Source: Bacteroidales bacterium (lineage in GTDB: Bacteria > Bacteroidota > Bacteroidia > Bacteroidales > WRLA01). From it: a DNA stretch of 59,381 nt. The notes beneath the pieces were generated by a model that did not search any database, was not told the origin of the DNA, and saw only the letters and a list, made by a program, of their open reading frames with translations. A program made the translations under genes and the position numbers. Where the stretch lies: NCBI GenBank assembly GCA_009777825.1, contig WRLA01000010.1, positions 1-59,381 on the forward strand. The letters are read 5' to 3'. Positions 32,915-41,152 of the stretch are shown piece after piece (position 1 is the first letter of the stretch; each line of letters starts with the position of its first letter).

Positions 32915-34453
32915 TCATTTCCCCTCCCCATTTATCTTTCCAAGCAGATATTCCATCCCCAGCAACTCCCCGCAAGTAGCGATAGCAGTAAGCGGCACGC
33001 CCAATATTCCGTGCAGGTTGATGTTCTGTCCGGTGAGCAGCAGGTTGTCTATCTTGGTGCGGATGGAGATGTTGGAGGCTATCATGTTGTTACAATCTTT
33101 TACGGTGCCGTAGTTGGCGCCCTCTTTGGAGCCGTAGTAGTCGCGGATGGTGAGTGGCGATGCGCAGAATATGTTGTCTATCTTGGAGCGAATGTCGGGA
33201 AATGGTTTTTCCAGCATGTTGAGCAGTTTCTCTTCGCACTGTTTTTTAAACGCCAAATAGTCATCTCCGCGCTTGCCGACGGTGGTGTTTTCCCACTGCC
33301 TGACGGTGTCGAAGTTCATGATGGTGTTTACAATCATTTTCTGTGCAAAAACGTCGTTTTCCGTTACCGGCGGCGTCAGATACATACATCCGCGGGGCCA
33401 AGTTTCGTTGGTATATTCGGCGCATTTCCATACGTCGTCGTAGTCGGGCGCATAGTAGCCGGTGTAGTTGAGGTATGGGAAACTTTGTGGTTTGAATGTG
33501 ATGAATGCGGCAAAGGTGGAGTAGGAGTTGGGGATATTGTCTATGCGCTGGTAGTACGATTTTTGGATTTTGGAGAGGTCCATCAGTTTAAACATGGCGG
33601 AGGTGTGGATGGCTGAGATATACCAGTCGGCGGTAAATTCTTCTCCATCGTCGGCGATTACTTTTTGAATGTGGCGGTCTTGAATATCAATAAAACGTGC
33701 GCCGTTGCCTGTAAGCACCTCGCCGTTATTTTGCTCGATGACTGCTACTAACAGGTCGGCAAGTTGTTGAGTACCACCTACAAAGCGGCTCGCCCCTTCG
33801 ATATAAAACTGTGTGATGAGCGCTCCGACGTAAGCGGGCGTTTTCTCTTTTTCGCCGCCATACAGCACATTGTTCCACGCCAGCAACGCTTGCAGTTTGG
33901 GATTGCTTGTGTATGAGGCTATCAACTCGCTTACGCTTTTAGACATGATTTCGGTGTTGGAATAAATATCTGCCGACGGTGCTTGCAGGTTGAACAGCGC
34001 GACGCCATCGCAGATTTCATACACCCGGTCAATGTAACGGCGTATGTTCTCTTTCTCTTCGGGAAAGTGTGCGCCGAGCGTTGCTACGAAGTTTTCGCGC
34101 CCTACTGCCATTTTGTAGGTTATCCCGTCGGAGGCTACGTGAAAATGGTCGAAACCGTCCGGGTTGGCAGGTTTTATCAATAACCCCTCCAAGCCCTCCT
34201 CTGGATGGCTTGAAGAGGTTATTGTAAGATAATTAAACAACCGTCTCAGCACGCCATCCGGTTGAAATCCGCTGATGACGTGTACGCCGGTTTCCCATTC
34301 AACGCCGTTGCGTTTAAAGGTATGTAAACCACCGCCGGCGACTGTGTGTTTTTCCAATACGCGGACGCTGTATCCCTCTTTGGACAGAATGGCGCCGCAC
34401 ACCAAGCCGCCTATGCCTCCTCCTATAATCAGTACTGACTGTTTGCCTTTCAT
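32915..34453 (-). CDS. NAD(P)/FAD-dependent oxidoreductase (phytoene desaturase-like)
   Basis: A 512-residue flavoprotein. The dinucleotide-binding motif is VLIIGGGIGGLVCGAILSKE (residues 8-27), followed by VLEKHTVAGGGLHTF. The C-terminal FAD motif is LLLTGQNINLHGILGVPLTA. It belongs to the CrtI/carotenoid-isomerase-like group that desaturates or isomerises polyenes. Residues near 80-95 (SSSHPEEGLEGLLIKPA) include an insert coded by a G-rich dispersed repeat. It heads the minus-strand run; TACCTTTGCAT at 34473-34483 is its likely promoter. Confidence 0.87.
   Translation of the reverse strand: MKGKQSVLIIGGGIGGLVCGAILSKEGYSVRVLEKHTVAGGGLHTFKRNGVEWETGVHVISGFQPDGVLRRLFNYLTITSSSHPEEGLEGLLIKPANPDGFDHFHVASDGITYKMAVGRENFVATLGAHFPEEKENIRRYIDRVYEICDGVALFNLQAPSADIYSNTEIMSKSVSELIASYTSNPKLQALLAWNNVLYGGEKEKTPAYVGALITQFYIEGASRFVGGTQQLADLLVAVIEQNNGEVLTGNGARFIDIQDRHIQKVIADDGEEFTADWYISAIHTSAMFKLMDLSKIQKSYYQRIDNIPNSYSTFAAFITFKPQSFPYLNYTGYYAPDYDDVWKCAEYTNETWPRGCMYLTPPVTENDVFAQKMIVNTIMNFDTVRQWENTTVGKRGDDYLAFKKQCEEKLLNMLEKPFPDIRSKIDNIFCASPLTIRDYYGSKEGANYGTVKDCNNMIASNISIRTKIDNLLLTGQNINLHGILGVPLTAIATCGELLGMEYLLGKINGEGK
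34186..34225. repeat. G-rich dispersed repeat inside FAD oxidoreductase gene
   Basis: On the minus strand the gene reads CCAGAGGAGGGCTTGGAGGG. This aligns with the GGGGGGCTTGGGGGGG core of the repeat in the esterase gene but is translated in a different frame (HPEEGLEGLL against PPSGGAWGG). Confidence 0.7.
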
Positions 34454-34499
34454 CTAATTAGTTGAAAATTTGATGCAAAGGTACGAAAAATTGGGAGAT

Positions 34500-34547
34500 G
34501 AGGTTCAAACCTCACTATTTCCGTTTTTTGATACTCAACGAGTATCA
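34500..34547. promoter_or_regulatory. two palindromes upstream of the FAD oxidoreductase promoter
   Basis: GAGGTTCAAACCTC (34500-34513) and TGATACTCAACGAGTATCA (34529-34547) are perfect inverted repeats. They lie 17 and 46 bases upstream of the -7 element on the minus strand. They could be binding sites or parts of a dispersed repeat. Confidence 0.4.
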
Positions 34548-34687
34548 ACATCCTTTTGTGATTGTTTATGAGGGTTTTGGGTGAACGATTCGGGGATTTC
34601 TCCTGCCTTGGTTGATTGGAAAAAACTTGTAAAATTGTTGTTGCCGACGTTCTTAACCCACATTGCAGCCTTTAGCTTGTCTTAGCT

Positions 34688-35450
34688 TGTATCTATCTTG
34701 TTTTGAGTTTTTTGCGATTTGTTTGGTTCAATTTTTCGCACTACGGATTTTTTTCTAACGAAGGGGGCTTCTTTCATTTTCAGAGCGGCATAAATCTGAC
34801 GGACTTTTGGAGAAGGTTGGGAACAGCAACGTATGGCAAACAGTTCTTGCTTATCGTTTTGCATGGTAGCGGTGACGCATTTTTGGGTGTTCATGATCCG
34901 TACAATCTCCCGCCAGTCGGAACGGACTTTCTATCTCTCGAATACAGTTGTATATTTTCCATATCAGGATTTCACGCTTTCCAACCAGCGAGGAACGGAT
35001 GAAATAAACACCTTGATTTTCCTCTGCAACGGCTACTTTTTGCCGGTAATGGCTTTGGAGATTATTTGCAGTCCTTCTTCAAAACGGTCTATAAAATGCT
35101 GATTCATAGAGAGTTCCTGGAGTCACTTACTTTCACTGGTTACTTTCAAGTAATAGGAATGATCGTCTTGGTTTTCTGCCTGAATTTCCAATAATTCTAT
35201 TTTTTGCTTCTTATTGTCCTCGATATAAACCGTATCTTTTCCTTTTATCTCACTGTATTTCTTTGCAGAATAGAAACAATTTTGAACTCAGACGCAGGAT
35301 AAACAGCACGGGAAACAATGTGGGACAATGCCAAACGAACTTCATCTTTCGTAAAACCAACACGTTCTAAAAACTGTCAACGCACAGACGATGAAGCGTT
35401 TGAAAGCACAGCCATTCCCCGCCAACCTCGCGAACATCCTTGTTGTTGAT
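34688..35450 (-). pseudogene. decayed IS4/IS1634-type transposase gene
   Basis: Reading the minus strand gives ordered but broken pieces of a DDE transposase. These are an N-terminal piece (RVGFTKDEVRLALSHIVSRA at about 35305-35365), a middle piece (YIEDNKKQKIELLEIQAENQ), QHFIDRFEEGLQIISKAITG, AEENQGVYFIRSSLVGKREI, WKIYNCIREIESPFR, and a C-terminal piece (DWREIVRIMNTQKCVTATMQ ending RKKSVV, stop near 34682). Stops separate several pieces. The catalytic centre and the part between SPFR and DWRE are deleted. No terminal repeats could be placed. Confidence 0.75.
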
Positions 35451-35520
35451 ACAATCCGAATAAAAAACCCCCTACGACAAATGGTTTAAATGGGTTTTAG
35501 AGAGTTTTATTATCTTTTAA

Positions 35521-37275
35521 TCACTCCTTTACAATTTTGTCCCTTATAATTCCTTTGTTCGTTACAATCTTTATCGGATATACTCCCGCGGGCAATGTCG
35601 CAACATTGACTGAATTTCCAACTATTTTCCCTGTAATATCAAATATTTCGATATTTTCAATTTGCAAGTCTCCATTTCCAATTTGCAATACATCTTTTAC
35701 CGGATTAGGATAAATTTGTAGTCTCTCATCATCGCAAATATTGATGCCGGTGGCTTCTTCTACCGTTACGGTACCCAATTTGTTTGCTCCGAGTGTGCTA
35801 TCATATATCTCGCCGTTATTGGCAAAACGGATGCCATTCTCCACTTTGACGTTACTACCGTTACTGCCCGCCAGCCGCAGGTATATATCGTAGTCTCCCA
35901 CAGGTAGTGAGATTGGCAGCGGCAGTGTTAAATCATATTGAAATGTTGTGCAACTGAGCAGGTCGGAGGCGTCTAATTCCACATCGAAGGTGTGAACGAT
36001 GTCTCCGTTTTGTGTCATAAGTACTTGTGCGGTTGGATTGTGGAGTATGTTGGAGAAGCCGGTATTTTCTATAAGTCCCGACAGTTCTAATGCTTCCCTC
36101 TGTCGCGGAACTTCTGACAATTTGCTCTCGCGTAGCACAAGCCGGTAGCCTAAGTGCGCACGGATAAAATCATAGCAGGTCATGCCGTAAAAGGCGCTGT
36201 TATCCGGATACCATGGCTGTTCATATTCGGTGCCGTAAGTATATTGGTCGTAGCCGAATAAGGTGTTGATGTGGTCTCCGCTACCCTGTCCGATATGGTA
36301 GATGTCGCTATGCAGGTAACTGAGATGGCTTTGATACATTTCGGGTATTGCATTTTCAGGCATACAGGCGTCATTGGGAAAAATGGAGGTATTTGTCCAT
36401 GCGCTGCCAAATTCACCGCCGTAAGGAACGTGCGCATTTTGGGTAAAGAGAAATTTAATCTCCTCTGCGCGGTTAATCCAAGTTCCCAAATCGCTATTGG
36501 AGTTCATGTAACCGTCGTTAAACATGCCCAGACGGTACGCTTTCGTTCCTTCTTCGGTAACTATATCTTTCAAATCAGCCCTGTCCACTCCGAGATAATT
36601 GGCGATATAGCCCGGAGTGCGAACCAAAAGGCGTATGGTCTCGGGCGTATTGTCCAAATAGGCGTCCATGATTGGATTGGCGTATTCGCTGCCCGTGTAA
36701 ATGGACGAGTGCATTTCGCCAAACACGCCGATGATGCCACATTCGATACCGAGTATAATATCGTCATAATTGCTCATTACTTCGCTCAGTTGCCCGATAT
36801 GAGTCAGTATCATGTTAAAGTCGGCGGGTTCGCATCCGGGATAGCCGTTCCAATCGTACACGAAACGAAACATCGCCGAACCGCCATTTTGCCGCAGTGT
36901 CTCAAGGGCTTGTGCGAATGCTTCCAGCGCAGCCGCAGTGATCGGTTTGTCAACGCCGCCCACTTCCGACATCACGTTGGGATCGTCGGGCTTGTTCCCT
37001 GCCGAAAATTTATTCAGGTTGACGTAGTACCAGGCAAAGCCGCTGGTAACATGTACCTGAGACGTTCCTGTTTCCGTAAGCCAAAACGCGCCGTCGGCGG
37101 GCCATCCGTTATTGACAAAGCCCATGAAAGGATTTTTAACTAACTCTGTCGCCTCCGTATAATCCAAACCGGAGTCAACCATCGTTCCCTGTGCCAATAC
37201 ACTATTGGCTGAGAACCCTGCTAAGCAGACTACTGTCGCAATCACTTTTCTTAAATTAAATCTGTTTCTTAACAT
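35521..37275 (-). CDS. type IX-secreted DUF4874/DUF4832 protein
   Basis: A 584-residue exported protein with a signal peptide ending near SVLAQG (residue 30). The N-terminal DUF4874-like domain contains EATELVKNPFMGFVNNGWPA, FRFVYDWNG and GIECGIIGVFGEMHSS. The DUF4832-like domain includes CYDFIRAHLGYRLVLRESKL. The last 75 residues are a type A sorting domain: LQIYPNPVKDVLQIGNGDLQ, then PAGVYPIKIVT and the end DKIVKE. It should be secreted and anchored by the type IX system; a carbohydrate-related role is only suggested by domain company elsewhere. Promoter TATCTTTGCAG lies at 37316-37326 (minus strand). Confidence 0.83.
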   Translation of the reverse strand: MLRNRFNLRKVIATVVCLAGFSANSVLAQGTMVDSGLDYTEATELVKNPFMGFVNNGWPADGAFWLTETGTSQVHVTSGFAWYYVNLNKFSAGNKPDDPNVMSEVGGVDKPITAAALEAFAQALETLRQNGGSAMFRFVYDWNGYPGCEPADFNMILTHIGQLSEVMSNYDDIILGIECGIIGVFGEMHSSIYTGSEYANPIMDAYLDNTPETIRLLVRTPGYIANYLGVDRADLKDIVTEEGTKAYRLGMFNDGYMNSNSDLGTWINRAEEIKFLFTQNAHVPYGGEFGSAWTNTSIFPNDACMPENAIPEMYQSHLSYLHSDIYHIGQGSGDHINTLFGYDQYTYGTEYEQPWYPDNSAFYGMTCYDFIRAHLGYRLVLRESKLSEVPRQREALELSGLIENTGFSNILHNPTAQVLMTQNGDIVHTFDVELDASDLLSCTTFQYDLTLPLPISLPVGDYDIYLRLAGSNGSNVKVENGIRFANNGEIYDSTLGANKLGTVTVEEATGINICDDERLQIYPNPVKDVLQIGNGDLQIENIEIFDITGKIVGNSVNVATLPAGVYPIKIVTNKGIIRDKIVKE

Positions 37276-37373
37276 TGCTATTCGTTCTTTATAACACTTT
37301 TTCTAACATAAAATCGCTGCAAAGATACACTTTTTCAGATTAAGAAAAAGTTTTGTCAATTCAAAAAAACTCC

Positions 37374-37384
37374 GTACCTTTGCT
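37374..37384 (+). promoter_or_regulatory. promoter of the barrel lipoprotein gene
   Basis: TACCTTTGCTC fits the -7 consensus. It is followed at 37430 by a 10-codon open frame (MKKFIFNENA) that ends just as the real gene begins at 37448; this may be chance. Confidence 0.5.
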
Positions 37385-37447
37385 CTTGATTTTTTAAATG
37401 TAGAATTATAATTTAAAAATATCTCGTTATGAAGAAATTTATTTTTA

Positions 37448-38302
37448 ATGAAAACGCTTAAATATTTTTCTCTGATTGTTCCGGTGTTTTTTGGCGCCTG
37501 CTCTTCGATGTACATCCCTTCGCCGAAGAATGTCCCTTTGTTTGAGAAAAAGAACGAAGTGCAGGTAGAAGCCGGTGTAAGTCCTAATAGCATATATATG
37601 ACCGGTGGTTATGCTTTTTCAGAAAAATATGCGTTCATTGTAAACGGAAGCTTGTCGTACCTTAATTTTTCCAAGAGGTACGATATATGGTGGGTCTCTG
37701 ATAAGGAGCGTCCTAAAGGATATGGTTCTGATGCTCCTTCTGATCATAGTTCTTTTGCACATCGTTATATAGAAGGCGGCATCGGTAGATATAATTTGTT
37801 GTCCTCACCATGGAGATTCGCCCGTATTGATAAAATCGAAGTGTTTGGAGGTGGAGGCTATGGATATGCATTGCAAAGCCCTAAAGTGGCAATTTTGGAA
37901 AATAATTTTTACGAAAATAAATATTGGCTTGGATTTGTACAGGCAAATGTAGGTAGGAGGAGTAAATTTTATGAATTTGGATGGTCATTGCGTTTGGCAT
38001 TTTCCAGATTTAATTTTACTTATATCCCCGAAAAACCCGCATTGGATGACCCTGATTTAAAATTGACTTTTAATAACATTCATCTCGAACCGCTTGCTTT
38101 TTTCAGAATAGGAAATGCTTCCATTCGTGGATTTGTGCGTGGAGGCGTTAATCTTACTATTCCATTACAGTCATTTAATGGAATTAAATTGGAGCATGGT
38201 ATAAATCAAGAATCGTCAAATGATTTACTGGGATTAGATTATACTATTCTTCATCTTTCCGTTGGAGTGAGTTATCGGTTTGGCGGAAAAAACACAAGAT
38301 AG
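37448..38302 (+). CDS. hypothetical outer membrane beta-barrel lipoprotein
   Basis: A 284-residue protein with a lipoprotein signal (LIVPVFFGACSS, Cys18). The rest is rich in alternating, aromatic-ended beta strands typical of small outer membrane barrels (QVEAGVSPNSIYMTGGYAFS, YIEGGIGRYNLL, FGWSLRLAFSRFNFTYI, LHLSVGVSYRFGG). I recognise no specific family. Base composition is AT-rich compared with the flanks and codon choice differs (many AAT, ATA, TTT), so recent acquisition is possible. Confidence 0.7.
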   Translation: MKTLKYFSLIVPVFFGACSSMYIPSPKNVPLFEKKNEVQVEAGVSPNSIYMTGGYAFSEKYAFIVNGSLSYLNFSKRYDIWWVSDKERPKGYGSDAPSDHSSFAHRYIEGGIGRYNLLSSPWRFARIDKIEVFGGGGYGYALQSPKVAILENNFYENKYWLGFVQANVGRRSKFYEFGWSLRLAFSRFNFTYIPEKPALDDPDLKLTFNNIHLEPLAFFRIGNASIRGFVRGGVNLTIPLQSFNGIKLEHGINQESSNDLLGLDYTILHLSVGVSYRFGGKNTR

Positions 38303-38359
38303 AACATGAACAGCAACTTTTACCTCTCCGTAAGATGCAGATTCTAAAGAAAAATATTT

Positions 38360-38800
38360 ATGAAAGGGATACGATACCTTATAATATGTATAGCGCTCAC
38401 ACTGCCATTGTTGGGGTTAGGAACGAATAACGACATTGTCCGTCAAACCGATAAAAACTTTGAAGGCTTTAACAATGTTGACTGGGGCGAAGTAGGCATC
38501 AGTGCAGCCGCTTCGGGTGTTGGGAGTTTTGCCGCTTACGGAGTCGGGTATGGTGCGGTGCAAGCGCCTCTGATTAATGGAATAAGAAGCCCTTTGCTAA
38601 AAAGTACTCTTTTGGCTCCAGTAGGCTCTGCCGCCGGACATATAGCAGGTGGAACCACCGCCGGACTTCTATCGGGCCAAAACCTCGAAATGGCGTTTGG
38701 AAATTCCACAAAAGGCTTAGGAACAAGTATAACTTTGGGAATAATACCGACCATTGACATTAACAAAGCTGGAGTAATATACAAGATTAGAATAAAGTAA
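38360..38800 (+). CDS. secreted Rhs-linker-like protein (possible toxin remnant)
   Basis: A 146-residue protein with a signal peptide (1-22). Residues 40-125 (NVDWGEVGISAAASGVGSFA, then SPLLKSTLLAPVGSAAGHIA and GGTTAGLLSGQNLEMAFGNS) resemble the Gly/Ala-rich linker found just before C-terminal toxin domains in Bacteroidota Rhs or polymorphic toxins. The Rhs core is absent, and the segment after the linker (about 20 residues, IDINKAGVIYKIRIK) is too short for a usual toxin. It may be a decayed toxin tip or a stand-alone effector. The next gene follows after 10 bases. Confidence 0.6.
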   Translation: MKGIRYLIICIALTLPLLGLGTNNDIVRQTDKNFEGFNNVDWGEVGISAAASGVGSFAAYGVGYGAVQAPLINGIRSPLLKSTLLAPVGSAAGHIAGGTTAGLLSGQNLEMAFGNSTKGLGTSITLGIIPTIDINKAGVIYKIRIK

Positions 38801-38810
38801 TACAATAAAC

Positions 38811-39386
38811 ATGGAATGCATGACAACGTCTGTTTTTAAAATATCAAACACCAAAGAGGGTGCTATATATCCGCCTGAGCAAGTGTTCTGGAAGCAGGAT
38901 TTTCTATATATGTTCACAATAGGAGGACATCTAGTTGGCAGCGAAGTTAATTATCAAAAATTGATGCATTGTTTGAAAAAATTTAATGAGAAGTGTTTTT
39001 TTATATTGGAGAACATGGGAACGGTCATAACAGACAGAGAAGATCCATTTTATGCAAAAATATCGGTATTAAGTAATCTGTCGGATTTCAATAATGTTGT
39101 AAATCAATTTGACCCTCCTTTTGGATTTTATATAAATGATTTCTTTATTTATGGGGAAAACGATAATTGGGGTATTTATCTTTGTGAATGTCCAACGATA
39201 AATATTATTGGTTGTAGAGAGAATTATGTAAAAGATTTTTCGGAAGTGTTTAATATTAAAGGAAATGGTTTTGATTCTTTAAAGGATTTTATCGGTAAAG
39301 AGTATGAAAATCACCCCGAATTACTTCAAAAACTGATTAGTAACTATAATTTATATGCCTCCAAAAATGACAAAATATTCACTTAA
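38811..39386 (+). CDS. unknown protein, possible immunity protein
   Basis: A 191-residue soluble protein without signal or membrane segments. Features are EVNYQKLMHCLKKFNEKCFF, a central acidic-aromatic stretch (YINDFFIYGENDNWGIYLCE) and FIGKEYENHPELLQKLISNY at the end. I do not recognise a family. Its place directly after an Rhs-linker-like gene, its size, acidity and AT-rich composition are typical of immunity genes, but this is inference. ATG at 38820 is an alternative start. Confidence 0.6.
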   Translation: MECMTTSVFKISNTKEGAIYPPEQVFWKQDFLYMFTIGGHLVGSEVNYQKLMHCLKKFNEKCFFILENMGTVITDREDPFYAKISVLSNLSDFNNVVNQFDPPFGFYINDFFIYGENDNWGIYLCECPTINIIGCRENYVKDFSEVFNIKGNGFDSLKDFIGKEYENHPELLQKLISNYNLYASKNDKIFT

Positions 39387-39714
39387 CGACATAAAGAAAC
39401 TGCAAGATGTATTATGGCCTTTATTAGCTATATTAGCATTTTTGGGAATATTTCTATTCCCCGGAATCATCAAAGATATTAAAAGAGATAGAAAATTGCG
39501 AGAAAATGGAGCTTACGCTACTGCTGTGATAGTTCAGTATAAACCAGGACGTAGAGCATTCTGCTATTATAGATATACCGTGAATGGCAAAAAATATATT
39601 GCTAAAGGATGCGGGTATAAAGGCGCTAAAGTAGGTGACTCAACAAAAATAATATATTATGTTCCTGATCCGAATATACGTGTTATACTTGATCCGGGGC
39701 AGGATTCATTTTAA
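39355..39714 (+). CDS. DUF3592-like small membrane protein
   Basis: A 119-residue protein with one membrane helix (about 20-40, VLWPLLAILAFLGIFLFPGI) and a beta-rich domain (GAYATAVIVQYKPGRRAFCY, then YRYTVNGKKYIAKG and GDSTKIIYYVPDPN). This pattern resembles DUF3592 proteins, often found near polymorphic-toxin immunity genes. It overlaps the preceding gene by 32 bases (20 if it starts at 39367), so the two are coupled. Confidence 0.65.
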   Translation: MPPKMTKYSLNDIKKLQDVLWPLLAILAFLGIFLFPGIIKDIKRDRKLRENGAYATAVIVQYKPGRRAFCYYRYTVNGKKYIAKGCGYKGAKVGDSTKIIYYVPDPNIRVILDPGQDSF

Positions 39715-39732
39715 TTTTCTATTTGGTATTTT

Positions 39733-40008
39733 ATGAAAAAACTATTATTAGCAGCAGTATTAACATTCACCGTAGGGAGCATTTTTGCGCAATCAGGGCT
39801 GCAATTGGGCATCAAAGTTGGCGGTAACTTTTCTACTGTTCTCGGAGATGATGCGGATTTCGGGATTGAAATTGGAATAATCGGCGTAAAAATCGGTTAC
39901 GATTGTGGTTTATGGAATTTGGCAGATCCAAATATGGCTGATTCCAATGACTTTTCTCATACAAAAATAAAACCCCTATTTCACCGTTATACAACAAACC
40001 GAATTTAA
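39733..40008 (+). pseudogene. truncated outer membrane barrel gene (PorT-like start)
   Basis: The first 45 residues (MKKLLLAAVLTFTVGSIFAQ, then SGLQLGIKVGGNFSTVLGDD) are a signal peptide and the first strand of an OMP_b-brl_2/PorT-like barrel. After DADFG the sequence loses that character and ends after 91 residues, where a full barrel has about 200. The 3' part is apparently unrelated DNA joined by deletion. It stops 9 bases before exbB, so it may still be transcribed with it. Confidence 0.6.
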
Positions 40009-40017
40009 AAATAGAAT

Positions 40018-40713
40018 ATGCTGGTATTACAAATCCCTGTTGCAGACACGATAAACGCTCTTGCGACAACGATTCAAGAACAAGAATTTGATTCTTTGTC
40101 AATCATTGATTTAACAATGAAAGGAGGATGGATTATGGCGATTTTAGCCATATTGTCCATCATTGCCGTTTACATCTTTATTGAGCGCTGGCTGACGCTT
40201 CGCAAGGCAGACCAGGAGGAGAAGTACTTCATGGACGAAATCAAAGAACACATCCATCAAGGTCGCTTGAAAGAGGCGACGGCGCTGTGCAAACGACAAA
40301 ACACGCCATCGGCGCGTATGACCGAGAAGGGCATCAGCCGCTTGGGAAAACCGCTGAACGACATCAACGCCGCCATCGAAAACGTCGGAAACTTGGAAAT
40401 CAGCCGTTTGGAAAAAAATCTCACCGCCTTGGCGACTATCTCCGGCGCAGCCCCCATGCTCGGTTTTTTGGGAACGGTGATGGGCATGGTTACCGCCTTC
40501 TACGACATGTCGAAAGCCGGAAACAACATTGACATTCAACTATTGTCATCGGGAATCTACCAAGCGATGATTACTACGGTAGGCGGATTGATAGTCGGCA
40601 TTGCCGCTTATGTCGGATACAACGTTCTCGTGGGACGTATTGACCGCATCATCTTCAAATTAGAGCGGCGCACGACCGAGTTTTTAGATTTGTTGAACGA
40701 GCCGGTGGCTTAA
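40018..40713 (+). CDS. exbB: ExbB/TolQ/MotA-family proton channel protein
   Basis: A 231-residue inner membrane protein with three membrane segments (about 40-60, 135-160, 180-205). NLTALATISGAAPMLGFLGT and VMGMVTAFYDM are the conserved channel motifs. With ExbD it uses the proton gradient to energise TonB. It is followed by exbD after 12 bases and tonB after that, a complete energising operon. Confidence 0.92.
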   Translation: MLVLQIPVADTINALATTIQEQEFDSLSIIDLTMKGGWIMAILAILSIIAVYIFIERWLTLRKADQEEKYFMDEIKEHIHQGRLKEATALCKRQNTPSARMTEKGISRLGKPLNDINAAIENVGNLEISRLEKNLTALATISGAAPMLGFLGTVMGMVTAFYDMSKAGNNIDIQLLSSGIYQAMITTVGGLIVGIAAYVGYNVLVGRIDRIIFKLERRTTEFLDLLNEPVA

Positions 40714-40725
40714 AATAGAAACATC

Positions 40726-41151
40726 ATGGCATTAAAAAAGAGAAACAGAGCCAATCCGAACTTCAGCATGGCGTCCATGTCGGACTTAGTCTTTCTGCTG
40801 TTGATTTTCTTTATGATAACCTCAACGCTGATAGCGCCCAACGCCATCAAACTGCTGTTGCCACAAAGCGAAAGCCGTACCATCGCCAAACAAACCGTAA
40901 CGGTCTATATTGACGAAGACCAGCAATATGCGATGGAAATAGGAAAACGCGCCATGGTCGTCAGCGATTCGACTTTGGTCTATAACATCAAAAACGCACT
41001 GTCGGGCGTAGAAGACGGCTCGGTGGTATTGCGCTCCAACCATAACGCGCCCATACAGTTGGTAGTCAACATTTACGACATCGTAGATCGTATCAACAAA
41101 GAAAGTAACACCAAACACAAAGTGATTCTGGCAACCAAACCGAAAGAATAA
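40726..41151 (+). CDS. exbD: ExbD/TolR-family biopolymer transport protein
   Basis: A 141-residue protein with one N-terminal membrane helix (SMSDLVFLLLIFFMITSTLI) carrying the conserved Asp that takes part in proton flow, and a periplasmic domain (50-140). It pairs with the preceding ExbB. The stop is followed by the tonB start after 1 base. Confidence 0.92.
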   Translation: MALKKRNRANPNFSMASMSDLVFLLLIFFMITSTLIAPNAIKLLLPQSESRTIAKQTVTVYIDEDQQYAMEIGKRAMVVSDSTLVYNIKNALSGVEDGSVVLRSNHNAPIQLVVNIYDIVDRINKESNTKHKVILATKPKE

Positions 41152-41152
41152 G

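Noticed and set aside
34703-35102. Plus-strand open frames in the transposase relic region
   Set aside because: The minus strand shows recognisable transposase pieces, so the plus-strand frames are shadows.
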